From Alphaproteobacteria bacterium (GTDB lineage Bacteria; Pseudomonadota; Alphaproteobacteria; Rs-D84), in contig JAFTPS010000010.1 in the NCBI GenBank assembly GCA_017463185.1, positions 1 to 64,000 on the forward strand: DNA of 64,000 bases. Direction: 5' to 3'. Each line of letters starts with the position of its first letter. Within the stretch, counting starts at the first letter, position 1. Below, piece after piece: positions 1 to 7,755 of the stretch. The translations under genes were made by a program, and so were the position numbers. Under the pieces are notes generated by a model that had not been told where the DNA came from, ran no database searches, and saw nothing but the letters and a program-made list of their open reading frames with translations.

Positions 1-389
<389 letters not shown>

Positions 390-478
390 TATCGTTTGAC
401 TTTTATAAAGTTAAACGGTATGCTTGAAGAGAACGTTAAACATTGATTCTTGAAATCAAATTATGATGTTCGCTGGAT

Positions 479-600
479 TTATTCTGGTGATTATTGAGCG
501 GGAGCCACCCTCTGTTCCATCCCGAACCAGACAGGGAAACCCCGTATCGCCGATGGTACTTTGGCTTAAGCCACGGAAGAGTAGGTCGTCGCCAGAATAA
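479..600 (+). rRNA. 5S ribosomal RNA
   Basis: Conserved 5S elements are visible, including CCCGAACCAG and GCCGATGGTACT in loop regions B, C and E. The 5' and 3' ends are complementary: CTGGATTTATTCTGG at 473-487 pairs with CCAGAATAAATCCAG at 592-606. The complementarity extends beyond the mature molecule and is probably the processing stem, so the mature ends are estimated. It is the last gene of the rRNA operon. Confidence 0.93.
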
Positions 601-630
601 ATCCAGTTCCGATATAAAAACCGAATTCCA

Positions 631-654
631 CCGCCCATCCGGGCGGTTTTTTAT
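631..654 (+). terminator. rRNA operon terminator
   Basis: CCGCCC-atcc-GGGCGG hairpin followed by TTTTTTATT, 30 bases after the 5S gene. The same hairpin and tail, base for base, occurs at 4831-4855. Confidence 0.9.
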
Positions 655-708
655 TGCGTTTCATCCATCTTTTGTTATTATCATGTACAGGATAAATAGG
701 GGGTTAAA

Positions 709-1086
709 ATGCCGTTCACACAATTGGGCAGATATTACAAGATATCAGACGTAATCAAACAGTATGATCACGAAAACGGCGTCGTATATATCACAAGTGG
801 CGATGAATTTTATGCGGTACACGTTATCAAATTAACAACCCCATGGATGGAAAAGTATAAATCGCGTGGTCGTCTGGATGCATTGGCGGCGGGCGAATTT
901 TTTGATACTGCGTGTCGTTATCTGAATGACGAAATCCAATGGACCGAACCTGTACGCAAATTCAGTTGCAAATATAATCCGAAAAAATCCTGTGGCTGTA
1001 CAGACAAGAATTGTCCGCGTGCCTTGGGTGGCATCGCATACAGGGAAATTTTTGGCAGCGCCTGTCCATTTCGCAAAACACGATAG
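709..1086 (+). CDS. Small hypothetical protein with Cys-rich C-terminus
   Basis: A 125-residue protein that I do not recognise. The N-terminal half looks like a small mixed alpha/beta fold. The C-terminal third is rich in Cys and basic residues (FSCKYNPKKSCGCTDKNCPR), which could bind a metal. There is no signal peptide or membrane segment. A GGGGGT tract upstream serves as the ribosome binding site for the ATG. It is the first gene after the rRNA operon terminator and starts a run of accessory genes. Function unknown. Confidence 0.7.
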   Translation: MPFTQLGRYYKISDVIKQYDHENGVVYITSGDEFYAVHVIKLTTPWMEKYKSRGRLDALAAGEFFDTACRYLNDEIQWTEPVRKFSCKYNPKKSCGCTDKNCPRALGGIAYREIFGSACPFRKTR

Positions 1087-1122
1087 TTATTATTTAGAAA
1101 CATTACCCTGTTGAACAACGCC

Positions 1123-1150
1123 TTGACAATTGTGTAATTTGTCTTATATT
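1123..1150 (+). promoter_or_regulatory. Sigma-70-type promoter for the 1177 gene
   Basis: TTGACA at 1123-1128 and TATATT at 1145-1150 with a 16-bp spacer, followed by an AAGGAGG ribosome binding site 7 bases before the ATG at 1177. Both hexamers are near consensus. Confidence 0.75.
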
Positions 1151-1176
1151 GTGTATAACCAAGCAAGGAGGTCCAT

Positions 1177-1635
1177 ATGTCAAGAAAAGTAAGTTCAATA
1201 ATCTTGTCAAAACCAGACAAAGGTACATATGAAGTTTCATATATTGATTATCGGTGGGTTCGGCCAGGCTATACAGGGACACGTAAACACAAAAGATTCA
1301 ACAGTATTGATGCTGCTAATGCGTTTCTGCGAGACTTGTATATGCGCATAGATGGTATGGCAAATGTTACCAACTATACATATAAACCACAGAATGAAAA
1401 CAGTATAGAAAGATATTCAGATTCTGGTTTAATACACATAAACACAGTTAACGAGTACGCAAACTTTATGTTCTTTTCCAAAGATTCTGATTTTAATCAA
1501 CCGAGTCCTTCCACGGCTTTTATTCCAGAACATGTTGTTGGGGCGGTTTTTAACTACATCGCTGGTGCAAAATATATGCAAACAAAGCGGGTGTTAAACA
1601 GTGCCACTTTGGTGGGTATGCAAAAGACCGCGTAA
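1177..1635 (+). CDS. Hypothetical protein, 152 aa
   Basis: A soluble protein that I do not recognise, with no signal peptide or membrane helix. The N-terminal 60 residues carry many Tyr, Arg and Lys (YRWVRPGYTGTRKHKRF) and resemble small nucleic-acid-binding or integrase arm-type folds only loosely. The start is firm: AAGGAGG lies just upstream, behind a good promoter. A decayed terminator-like hairpin follows at 1678-1700. It sits in the accessory stretch between the rRNA operon and the methyladenine glycosylase gene. Confidence 0.75.
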   Translation: MSRKVSSIILSKPDKGTYEVSYIDYRWVRPGYTGTRKHKRFNSIDAANAFLRDLYMRIDGMANVTNYTYKPQNENSIERYSDSGLIHINTVNEYANFMFFSKDSDFNQPSPSTAFIPEHVVGAVFNYIAGAKYMQTKRVLNSATLVGMQKTA

Positions 1636-1677
1636 CCCCCACCGCCTCGTATCCATCACAGAATTTTCATTTTTCTG

Positions 1678-1720
1678 GGCCACCCATTGGGCGTTTTTTT
1701 ATTCCCCTCCTGCGGAGGGG
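1678..1720 (+). repeat. Degenerate terminator plus GC palindrome
   Basis: GCCACCCATTGGGCG followed by T7ATT is a decayed version of the terminators at 631 and 4831. It is followed at 1704-1720 by the palindrome CCCCTCCTGCGGAGGGG. The same two-part arrangement occurs at 4831-4872, and the palindrome alone at 10761-10777. Confidence 0.65.
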
Positions 1721-1776
1721 AGAGCCAACGAATGTTGGCGGAGAAGGTTTTGAGTCTTTCAAGTATTTATATAAAC

Positions 1777-1996
1777 TTGTAACCGCCGTCGTTTTATGAT
1801 AAAATTCAAGCACTGGCGAAGTGCCGGTCGGTCGTAGAAAACCGCTGATAACGCTGTCCGTGGGGACAATAAAAACCTCCAACCTAAAAACTGGTTGGAG
1901 GGTGGCGATATACATAAATAAGCCCGCTATTTGCGTTATCAATAGTTTCTAACCTCCAACCACTTTCGCCGAAGGTGGTTTTTATATAGATAGGAG
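1777..1996 (+). promoter_or_regulatory. Candidate attenuator leader G, divergent copy
   Basis: Promoter TTGTAA (1777-1782), N17, TAAAAT (1800-1805). The predicted transcript opens with the hairpin GCACT-ggcga-AGTGC. Strand 1 AACCTCCAACC (1874-1884) and strand 3 AACCTCCAACC (1951-1961) are identical, and both can pair with strand 2 GGTTGGAGG (1893-1901). The last three bases of strand 3 are also the first bases of a 9-bp terminator stem, ACCACTTTC / GAAGGTGGT (1959-1979), followed by TTTTATAT. The TAGGAG ribosome binding site begins at 1991. A TATAC motif sits between strands 2 and 3, as in the other copies. The layout is that of a transcription attenuator; the signal sensed is unknown. Confidence 0.7.
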
Positions 1997-2001
1997 TTAA
2001 A

Positions 2002-2868
2002 ATGTTTAGACGTAACCTTGGGGAAGCAAGCACATCATACGCAGAGGGAAAAATCGCATCGTCTGTAATTGATGCTGTATTAGAGTTTTGCAAAACAAAT
2101 GGTCATCGTCCTGACCCAGAAAGCTTACTGGGAAAGTTGTATTCAGCTGTTTATGCCTATGACCACAACAGGCGATATTGGGAGCATAATGATAATGATG
2201 CAATGTATGCTAATAAAATACACAGGGTAAGAGCTTATCCATCATACGGCAGAGAGAAATTTCGTAATGCCAACCGAAAGATTAGCATACGCAAAGCAGC
2301 CGAAGACGCGGTTGGCGTTGAACGAGTATTTCCACGTGCTAAATTGATACGTGTAATATTTGGTGAACCAGAATATCAACGCATAATGGCACAAAAAAAC
2401 GATATAGCAGCCAAAATATTTGCAGAATATTTTGATAAAATACTTAATAAAAAACTTGATGAACGTGATATTCGTTTATTGGAAATGGGCGTTGGTATCG
2501 GCGTTACATCGGAAATGAAGTCTGCTGAAGAAAAGCCAGCAGTTACACATAAAACAGCATCCAATAAAATGGGATATTTTGCACAAGGTTTGCACCCGCG
2601 CGATATTGCACAATATCATAACATAACAGAAGCACGTGTACGCCAGTTGCAAAATAAGGCAATTGAAAAATTACAAAACAATAAAGAGTTGAGCCTATTC
2701 TTTAATCTTTACCAAAATGGCGATGTTGATGGTATGCTGGCACTGTTGCCAGAGCAAGAACAACGGGTGTATAAATTTCAGCAAAAGAATAAAATGGCAG
2801 AAATACCCACAGACGAGGCCAACAAAGTTGGCGAATGGCTAGCCGATAATATGCGCTTTCACCGTTAG
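2002..2868 (+). CDS. Sigma-70 region 4-like DNA-binding protein
   Basis: A 288-residue soluble protein. Residues about 150-230 resemble sigma-70 region 4: a leader helix (LDERDIRLLEMGVGIG) and, after an insertion, a helix-turn-helix (DIAQYHNITEARVRQLQNKA) close to the family pattern IA..L.VT..RVRQI...A. The N-terminal 140 residues match nothing I know and show no clear region 2. It may be a divergent sigma factor or a transcriptional regulator that borrowed the region 4 fold. The ATG follows TAGGAG. Candidate attenuator G lies directly upstream, so expression is probably controlled by premature termination. The metallopeptidase-like gene follows after 13 bases. Confidence 0.7.
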   Translation: MFRRNLGEASTSYAEGKIASSVIDAVLEFCKTNGHRPDPESLLGKLYSAVYAYDHNRRYWEHNDNDAMYANKIHRVRAYPSYGREKFRNANRKISIRKAAEDAVGVERVFPRAKLIRVIFGEPEYQRIMAQKNDIAAKIFAEYFDKILNKKLDERDIRLLEMGVGIGVTSEMKSAEEKPAVTHKTASNKMGYFAQGLHPRDIAQYHNITEARVRQLQNKAIEKLQNNKELSLFFNLYQNGDVDGMLALLPEQEQRVYKFQQKNKMAEIPTDEANKVGEWLADNMRFHR

Positions 2869-2881
2869 CAAAGGAAATGTT

Positions 2882-3595
2882 ATGCATATAAAACTACATC
2901 ATCTGAGTGCAGAAGAAGCGTGGAATGATATTCTGCGATTCCGCGAACGGTATCACAGCAGATTAAAGCATTTTAATTATAAATATCATACCTTTGTTCC
3001 AAAAGACAAAAGGATACACGATTTTATAGAAAAAGAAAAACCAACACTAGAACAAATTCAATATTATCATGATGTATTTGTAAACGATATTTACAACATG
3101 TCTGATTTATCGCGATTTGACTCGATAATAACGAATGATGTTTTGCCAAATTTTCAACGCGCCGTTGAAAAACAAATCGTTCCTTTACTGTCTACATGGA
3201 ACGCCACAATACCCAAAAGCTTAACCATAGAATGCATGTACGGCAACGGTGGCAGTTATGGATATGGAACGAATCCAAGAATTGTCTGGCGTATGTCCGA
3301 ATTTAATGGCAATAAGTATGAAATATTAAATTCGTTTTTGCATGAGTTTGTACATATTCTGATAGAAATACCAATAATTATACAATACAATGTCCCACAA
3401 GACTTGAAAGAATGCATTGTCGACATAATTTGTCTGGAATTGTTTGGGCGCAAGCCGCAGAATAAATTCGATAAATCATTTGCCAATTTGTACATAACTC
3501 CAACTGCTATCAAAACTGATTTAGCAGGTGCGGTCAAGAAAATGATGACGGATTATACAGCGATAAAACAAAGGCAGAACCAAGAAAGGAATTGA
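2882..3595 (+). CDS. Putative HExxH metallopeptidase-like protein
   Basis: A 237-residue protein with the zinc-binding motif HEFVH (His154, Glu155, His158) in a hydrophobic helix. An acidic helix (DLKECIVDIICLELFG) follows about 20 residues later and could supply the third ligand, as in gluzincin-type peptidases. No signal peptide is visible, so the action is probably cytoplasmic. The start follows AAGGAAATGTT after the sigma-like gene, and the next gene begins 1 base after the stop, so the three form an operon. Family assignment rests on the motif only; the substrate is unknown. Confidence 0.6.
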   Translation: MHIKLHHLSAEEAWNDILRFRERYHSRLKHFNYKYHTFVPKDKRIHDFIEKEKPTLEQIQYYHDVFVNDIYNMSDLSRFDSIITNDVLPNFQRAVEKQIVPLLSTWNATIPKSLTIECMYGNGGSYGYGTNPRIVWRMSEFNGNKYEILNSFLHEFVHILIEIPIIIQYNVPQDLKECIVDIICLELFGRKPQNKFDKSFANLYITPTAIKTDLAGAVKKMMTDYTAIKQRQNQERN

Positions 3596-3596
3596 T

Positions 3597-4124
3597 ATGA
3601 AATATGAACTTCAGCCACTGACTGTTGCGGATGCGGACAAATTGTATGATTTTTATCAAACAATACCCGCGGCGGAAAATGGCGCGGGCAACAAAGCGCA
3701 TGGTCTGACCAAGGAACAGTTCATAGACTGGATAAAGCAAGAAGAATATTGGTCGCGTGGGCTGAATCTGCGCGCGGATTGGGTTGCAGCTACAACATAT
3801 GTTCTGTATGTTGACGATGTGCCGGTCGGGCGCAGCAACCTGCGCCACTATTTGAATGCTGCATTGGAACAGGATGGCGGGCATATTGGCTTGTCAGTCG
3901 CACCACAACACCGCGGACACGGATACAGTAAAATTCTGTTGCGGGAAACATTGAAATGTGCCAAGGAAAAAGGAATCAATCCTGTGCTGGTATTTCATTT
4001 TGCAGATAACATCCCCGCATGCAAAATGTCCGAAAGTGTCGGTGGCAAATTAGTTGAAGAAACCTTTCACGAAAAGCATGGACGCCTCATTAGAAAGTAT
4101 GCTTTTGATACAGATAATTTGTAA
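3597..4124 (+). CDS. GNAT family N-acetyltransferase
   Basis: A 175-residue protein with the GNAT acetyl-CoA binding signature around residues 98-115 (GLSVAPQHRGHGYSKILL), matching V.P..RG.G. The N-terminal half provides the variable acceptor-binding part. The substrate cannot be predicted. The ribosome binding site AAAGG overlaps the end of the previous gene. A degraded copy of this gene's 3' end lies at 4878-4985, so a related gene was once present twice in this region. Confidence 0.88.
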   Translation: MKYELQPLTVADADKLYDFYQTIPAAENGAGNKAHGLTKEQFIDWIKQEEYWSRGLNLRADWVAATTYVLYVDDVPVGRSNLRHYLNAALEQDGGHIGLSVAPQHRGHGYSKILLRETLKCAKEKGINPVLVFHFADNIPACKMSESVGGKLVEETFHEKHGRLIRKYAFDTDNL

Positions 4125-4133
4125 GGAGTTAAG

Positions 4134-4820
4134 ATGCTAGATTCAGAAATTATCAAAAAAATCAATGAATGCCTGACTTTGGTTCATCGTCATTTTGATA
4201 CAGCGGACAGGGACGCGCGGCATAATGCCCCCGATGCCGCCATATCAGAAAAGTTTGGCATACGCGAATGGTGGCTGCACGAATACAGAAAAACATCGGG
4301 CAACCAATATGCAAATATGTTTTCTTTTAACGCTGATGATATTTTGCGCAATAATATACCGTCGTATGTTGTTGGTTGTTCTGGACGTGCAGACCTGTTT
4401 GCAAAATATGCGCGTGAATGCGGATTGGATGTGAGGGTTGTTGCAATGGTTGATACAGCCAGTAAAAAACAGTATCCAGACGGTCATCAAATTATCGCCG
4501 TTAAATTTCCAAATGGCTTGCACATGATTGACCCAGGGGGCGGTCGCACAACATACGAACGTGCGCAAATCACAGGACAATGTAAAGTCGGGGCCAAGGT
4601 CTATTACAATCGTCGCGATGGACAAACCGAATATAAAATTACCGCAATTTTAACACCAGACGAACATGCCCAGATTGACCGCATAGAAAAATTAGCAGAT
4701 GTGTACAAGCAAGGAACAATTCGTCCGTCGGTCAAACAGTGGCAATCAGGCGTAAAATCTGTTCTGAAAAAAATCATGAATTTAGATTTCGTGCGTTCAC
4801 AAAAACAATCTGAATATTAA
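4134..4820 (+). CDS. Transglutaminase-like protein
   Basis: A 228-residue protein with the transglutaminase / papain-like triad in order: Cys82 in VVGCSGRADL, His118 in DGHQIIAV and Asp133 in MIDPGG. Members act as peptidases or amidases, or cross-link protein; the substrate here is unknown. No signal peptide is present. AAGGAG sits 6 bases before the ATG and the gene follows the GNAT gene by 9 bases. A strong terminator follows at 4831. A paralogue at 5695-6237 has lost all three catalytic residues. Confidence 0.8.
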   Translation: MLDSEIIKKINECLTLVHRHFDTADRDARHNAPDAAISEKFGIREWWLHEYRKTSGNQYANMFSFNADDILRNNIPSYVVGCSGRADLFAKYARECGLDVRVVAMVDTASKKQYPDGHQIIAVKFPNGLHMIDPGGGRTTYERAQITGQCKVGAKVYYNRRDGQTEYKITAILTPDEHAQIDRIEKLADVYKQGTIRPSVKQWQSGVKSVLKKIMNLDFVRSQKQSEY

Positions 4821-4830
4821 GCCCACACCA

Positions 4831-4872
4831 CCGCCCATCCGGGCGGTTTTTTATTCCCCGCCTGTGGCGGGG
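4831..4872 (+). terminator. Terminator plus GC palindrome
   Basis: CCGCCC-atcc-GGGCGG plus TTTTTTATT at 4831-4855, identical to the rRNA operon terminator at 631. It ends the operon from 2002 to 4820. The palindrome CCCCGCCTGTGGCGGGG follows at 4856-4872, related to those at 1704-1720 and 10761-10777. Confidence 0.9.
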
Positions 4873-4877
4873 GCACA

Positions 4878-4985
4878 AGTGTCGGCGGTCGGTTAGTTCA
4901 AGAAATATTTCACGAAAAGCATGGGTGTTTCATTAGAAAATATACTTTTGATACATCGGATATTTTATCTGGTTCCTGTCAATAA
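4878..4985 (+). pseudogene. C-terminal remnant of a GNAT acetyltransferase
   Basis: Translated in frame from 4878, this gives SVGGRLVQEIFHEKHG, continues as IRKYTFDTSDIL and stops at 4983-4985. It parallels the last 30 residues of the intact GNAT at 3597-4124 (SVGGKLVEETFHEKHG) with about 80 percent identity at the DNA level. No upstream part remains. The copy is either a relic of tandem duplication or the trace of a deleted neighbour. Confidence 0.85.
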
Positions 4986-4994
4986 ATAAAGGTT

Positions 4995-5540
4995 TTATAC
5001 CCCCTTTGACACAAATGGGCTGGTGCGGATTAGAAAACGCCAGGGTAATTTTGCGTCGCCGCCGGCATAGTCTATGCCAATGCGTGTGGCCTGGACTATA
5101 TTGGGCGTGTCGTTTGTGTTGCGGGCCTCTATCCATATGTCCGCATTTTCCGCACACAGGTCGCATTTATTATCGCGTCGTGTGATGCCCAGCGTGCGTG
5201 TCAATCTGCCCGGGCCGTTGCCGCCATTTATTTCCACCGCGCGTATCAGTACCGCCGCCGCAAACCCATCCGCCCCCAGTACTATGTTCAGCATATCGTA
5301 CATTCCATAGCACAGGTAAACATACGCGTGCCCACCACATAAAAACATGGCATCGTTGCGTGCGGTCCGTCGTCCGGCATAGGCGTGGCAACCGCGTTCA
5401 TCCATGGTGTATAATTCCAGTTCGCAAATCCTCGCCCGCACGACGCGTCCATCACCCAATCGCCGGCACAGCCATGCCCCCACCAGCTCCCGCGCCACGG
5501 TTATGGGCGTGCGCATAAAAAATTCCCGCTTTAATTTCAT
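4995..5540 (-). CDS. DNA-3-methyladenine glycosylase (AAG/MPG family)
   Basis: A 181-residue protein of the alkyladenine glycosylase family, which removes alkylated purines in base excision repair. Recognisable blocks are ARELVGAWL, the acidic substrate-site segment CELELYTMDERGCHAY, RNDAMFLCGGHAYVYLCYG (DNA intercalation and lining residues), AVLIRAVE and GPGRLTRTLGI. Length is close to the bacterial norm of 180-200. A second in-frame ATG at 5516 is an alternative start. It is transcribed alone, convergent with the transglutaminase-like gene. Confidence 0.9.
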   Translation of the reverse strand: MKLKREFFMRTPITVARELVGAWLCRRLGDGRVVRARICELELYTMDERGCHAYAGRRTARNDAMFLCGGHAYVYLCYGMYDMLNIVLGADGFAAAVLIRAVEINGGNGPGRLTRTLGITRRDNKCDLCAENADIWIEARNTNDTPNIVQATRIGIDYAGGDAKLPWRFLIRTSPFVSKGV

Positions 5541-5632
5541 AATCCAATATTACCCACACACTACAAATTTTTCAACTGTGTTAGCTTTTTATAGAAATCT
5601 GTGATACAATATTTCTCACAGAGGAGAGTAAA

Positions 5633-5660
5633 ACACGCCCCCGCCGGGCGTGTTTTTTAT
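5633..5660 (+). terminator. Terminator with no gene in front of it
   Basis: ACACGCCC-ccgcc-GGGCGTGT hairpin followed by T6 on the plus strand. It lies between two divergent genes, so neither uses it. Just upstream are a TACAAT box (5604-5609) and a GAGGAG ribosome-binding-like sequence followed by a stop codon. It may end a very short transcript or be left over from a deleted gene. Confidence 0.65.
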
Positions 5661-5694
5661 TGCCTTTTGACAGGGGCGTGATACACTGACCACC

Positions 5695-6237
5695 ATGAAT
5701 GAAAATATAGTCCAGATAAAGTCAATATTGAATCAAATGCGCGATATTTTTCGTGATGCGCGTGGCCCGCGCCGTCGTCGCGATTACATGCGTGCGGTGG
5801 GTGTACGTGATGCCGATTGGATTTATCGCCTGGGGGCGTTGGATGTTATAGAGCAGCATATCCCCGCACGTGTTGCTGGGCCGTTTGCGCGGGCTAAGTT
5901 GTTTTGTAAGCTGGCGTCGCAAATTGGACTCAGTTGCGCGGTTGTGATTACCGCAAATGCCGATGATTTAGCCATGGTACATGATGGGGCGGATATTTTT
6001 ATAAATGGTTTTCCACTGATTGCGGTAAATATAGACGGTGTTTTGCGTGCTTTTAATCCTGCGCACAGTCCGTTGGTGTTTGTCCCAGGCACGGTTGCGG
6101 TGGGGCAAACAATCCGCAGTGTTCGTCATTGGATGCCGTGTCCAATCTGTGCAATTGTGCCATGTGATGAATTTGTAAAAATAGATTCCTGGGCAAAAAT
6201 GCGCGAATTGTACCTGGGGGATGGGATTATATCATAA
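5695..6237 (+). CDS. Transglutaminase-like protein lacking the catalytic triad
   Basis: A 180-residue protein that aligns with the transglutaminase-like protein at 4134-4820 through its middle: GPFARAKLFCKLASQIGLS against GCSGRADLFAKYARECGLD, then GFPLIAV against GHQIIAV, then FNPAH against IDPGG. The Cys, His and Asp are replaced by Pro63, Phe106 and Asn121. The fold is probably retained without activity, as in a binding protein. It ends 11 bases inside the convergent transporter gene. No clear ribosome binding site precedes the ATG. Confidence 0.65.
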   Translation: MNENIVQIKSILNQMRDIFRDARGPRRRRDYMRAVGVRDADWIYRLGALDVIEQHIPARVAGPFARAKLFCKLASQIGLSCAVVITANADDLAMVHDGADIFINGFPLIAVNIDGVLRAFNPAHSPLVFVPGTVAVGQTIRSVRHWMPCPICAIVPCDEFVKIDSWAKMRELYLGDGIIS

Positions 6238-6712
6238 GCCCCAGGAAATGGTTTGCAATCTCGCCTATGGCAAAGGCCACAACGGATACCCCCACACAAA
6301 TAATTAGCATTTCAAAAAAACGTCGCCCCAGTGTGCGCCCATCCCCGCGCCCTATACAGCAGTTAAACAGAAAAATTATAATCACGGCAATGATAAAGGA
6401 TACACCCATCGCGTCCCGTGTGTTTTGCATAAAACAAAATGGCATCAGCATCAATGCGCTGGTCCCCAGATATGCTGCCCCCGTACACAGCCCTGCCATC
6501 AAAGCGTTGTCGCGCCCGTTTGTGCGTTCGGCCAGATAGTTTGATGCGGCCATAGACAAGCCAGCGGACACGGCTGAAATAATCCCCGTCATTAAAATTA
6601 TCCGTCGGTCCGCCAACGCCACTGCCAGTCCAGCAATAATCCCGGTCTGGGATACCAACGCATCGTGCATCCCCAGCACCACCGCACCCGCAAAATTATT
6701 TTTATTTGCCAT
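6227..6712 (-). CDS. VIT1/CCC1-family transporter
   Basis: About 161 residues from the ATG at 6712, with four or five membrane helices. The first helix carries the family signature GMHDALVSQTGIIAGLAVAL and is followed by SAGLSMAASNYLAERT, both typical of VIT1/CCC1 iron and manganese transporters. The cytoplasmic metal-binding domain of eukaryotic members is absent, as in many bacterial homologues. The reading frame stays open to 6829, overlapping the divergent gene, but the family signature begins right after the ATG at 6712, so I prefer that start. Metal export from the cytosol is the family role; the metal is not known here. Confidence 0.8.
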   Translation of the reverse strand: MANKNNFAGAVVLGMHDALVSQTGIIAGLAVALADRRIILMTGIISAVSAGLSMAASNYLAERTNGRDNALMAGLCTGAAYLGTSALMLMPFCFMQNTRDAMGVSFIIAVIIIFLFNCCIGRGDGRTLGRRFFEMLIICVGVSVVAFAIGEIANHFLGLMI

Positions 6713-6822
6713 AAAAGAAAATCTATCATACACACAATGCTTCAACAATCGGGATAAAAACCTTGCCTGGGGTGGTAAAAATATTCTATTCTGTGCGTTG
6801 GTATAACTGGAAAGGAATTTTG

Positions 6823-7716
6823 ATGACACCCGAATTAGAAGCGTTTATTTTATCCTCCCGTCCTGCACATCCTCGTTGCATAGCCGTCGCCGCCGCTGGT
6901 GAAGTGTCCATCCTGAAATCATTATCGCGTGCGTATGAATTGGGATTTGCCACGGCGATTTTATGTGGCGTGGCCCACAAAATAAAGTCGGTTGCCACAC
7001 AACACAATATTGATATTTCAAATTTTGAAATTATTGATTGTGCCGACGAATTGGCGGCGGCAACCATGGCGGTGTCTTTGGTGCGTGATGGTCGCGCAGA
7101 TATTTTGATGAAGGGGTTGATTCACACGGCGGATATTTTGCGTGCCGTTCTGAACCGCGAAACGGGCATCCGTGGCGACGGTATTTTATCGCATGTTGCG
7201 GTTATGTATTCACCATCATATAAACGCAAATTGTTTTTAACAGATATTGCAATGGTTATGTACCCAGATTTGGATAAAAAGGTCGGTTTAATTCGCAACG
7301 CCGTATCGTTTGCGCGTCGTATGGGCGTGCCTGTGCCACGGGTTGCGCCACTGTGTGCGGTTGAAACATTAAATCCGGCGATGGCTGCAACTGTTGACGC
7401 GGTGGCTTTGCGTGATATGAATGCGCATGGTGAAATCGGGGATTGTATTGTTGGTGGTCCAATGGCATTTGATGTTGCGGTATCCCAATCCGCCGCTATG
7501 ACTAAGGGTATATCCGACCCCGTCGCGGGCCATGCGGACATTTTGCTGTTTCATAATATAGAAGCAGGCAACAACACCATCAAAGCCATGGTCCAGTTTG
7601 GTGATTGGATATTTGGTGGCGTTGTATTGGGGGCGCGTGCGCCAATTATTCTGAATTCTCGTTCGGATAATTCGGCGTCCCGCCTGTATTCAATTGCGTG
7701 TGCCTGTGCGATATAG
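6823..7716 (+). CDS. Phosphate acetyl/butyryltransferase family protein
   Basis: About 297 residues from the ATG at 6823, which follows GGAAAGGAA. The sequence fits the PTA_PTB family, which interconverts acyl-CoA and acyl phosphate: DILMKGLIHTADILRAVL, the loop VLNRETGIRG and the C-terminal block VAGHADILLFHNIEAGN. Length matches phosphotransbutyrylase-type enzymes rather than full Pta. No acetate or butyrate kinase lies nearby, so the partner must be elsewhere or the acyl group differs. An upstream in-frame ATG at 6763 lacks a ribosome binding site. A bidirectional terminator follows. Confidence 0.85.
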   Translation: MTPELEAFILSSRPAHPRCIAVAAAGEVSILKSLSRAYELGFATAILCGVAHKIKSVATQHNIDISNFEIIDCADELAAATMAVSLVRDGRADILMKGLIHTADILRAVLNRETGIRGDGILSHVAVMYSPSYKRKLFLTDIAMVMYPDLDKKVGLIRNAVSFARRMGVPVPRVAPLCAVETLNPAMAATVDAVALRDMNAHGEIGDCIVGGPMAFDVAVSQSAAMTKGISDPVAGHADILLFHNIEAGNNTIKAMVQFGDWIFGGVVLGARAPIILNSRSDNSASRLYSIACACAI

Positions 7717-7723
7717 ACAAAAC

Positions 7724-7755
7724 AAAACGCCGATTTTTTTGGCGTTTTATTTTTA
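7724..7755. terminator. Bidirectional terminator
   Basis: AAAACGCC at 7724-7731 and GGCGTTTT at 7741-7748 flank a T-rich loop, with A and T runs on the outside. It separates the convergent genes 6823-7716 and 7753-8349. Confidence 0.8.

Noticed and set aside
5665-5677. TTGACA near TACACT as promoter of the 5695 gene
   Set aside because: The two boxes are only about 9 bp apart, too close for a sigma-70 promoter.
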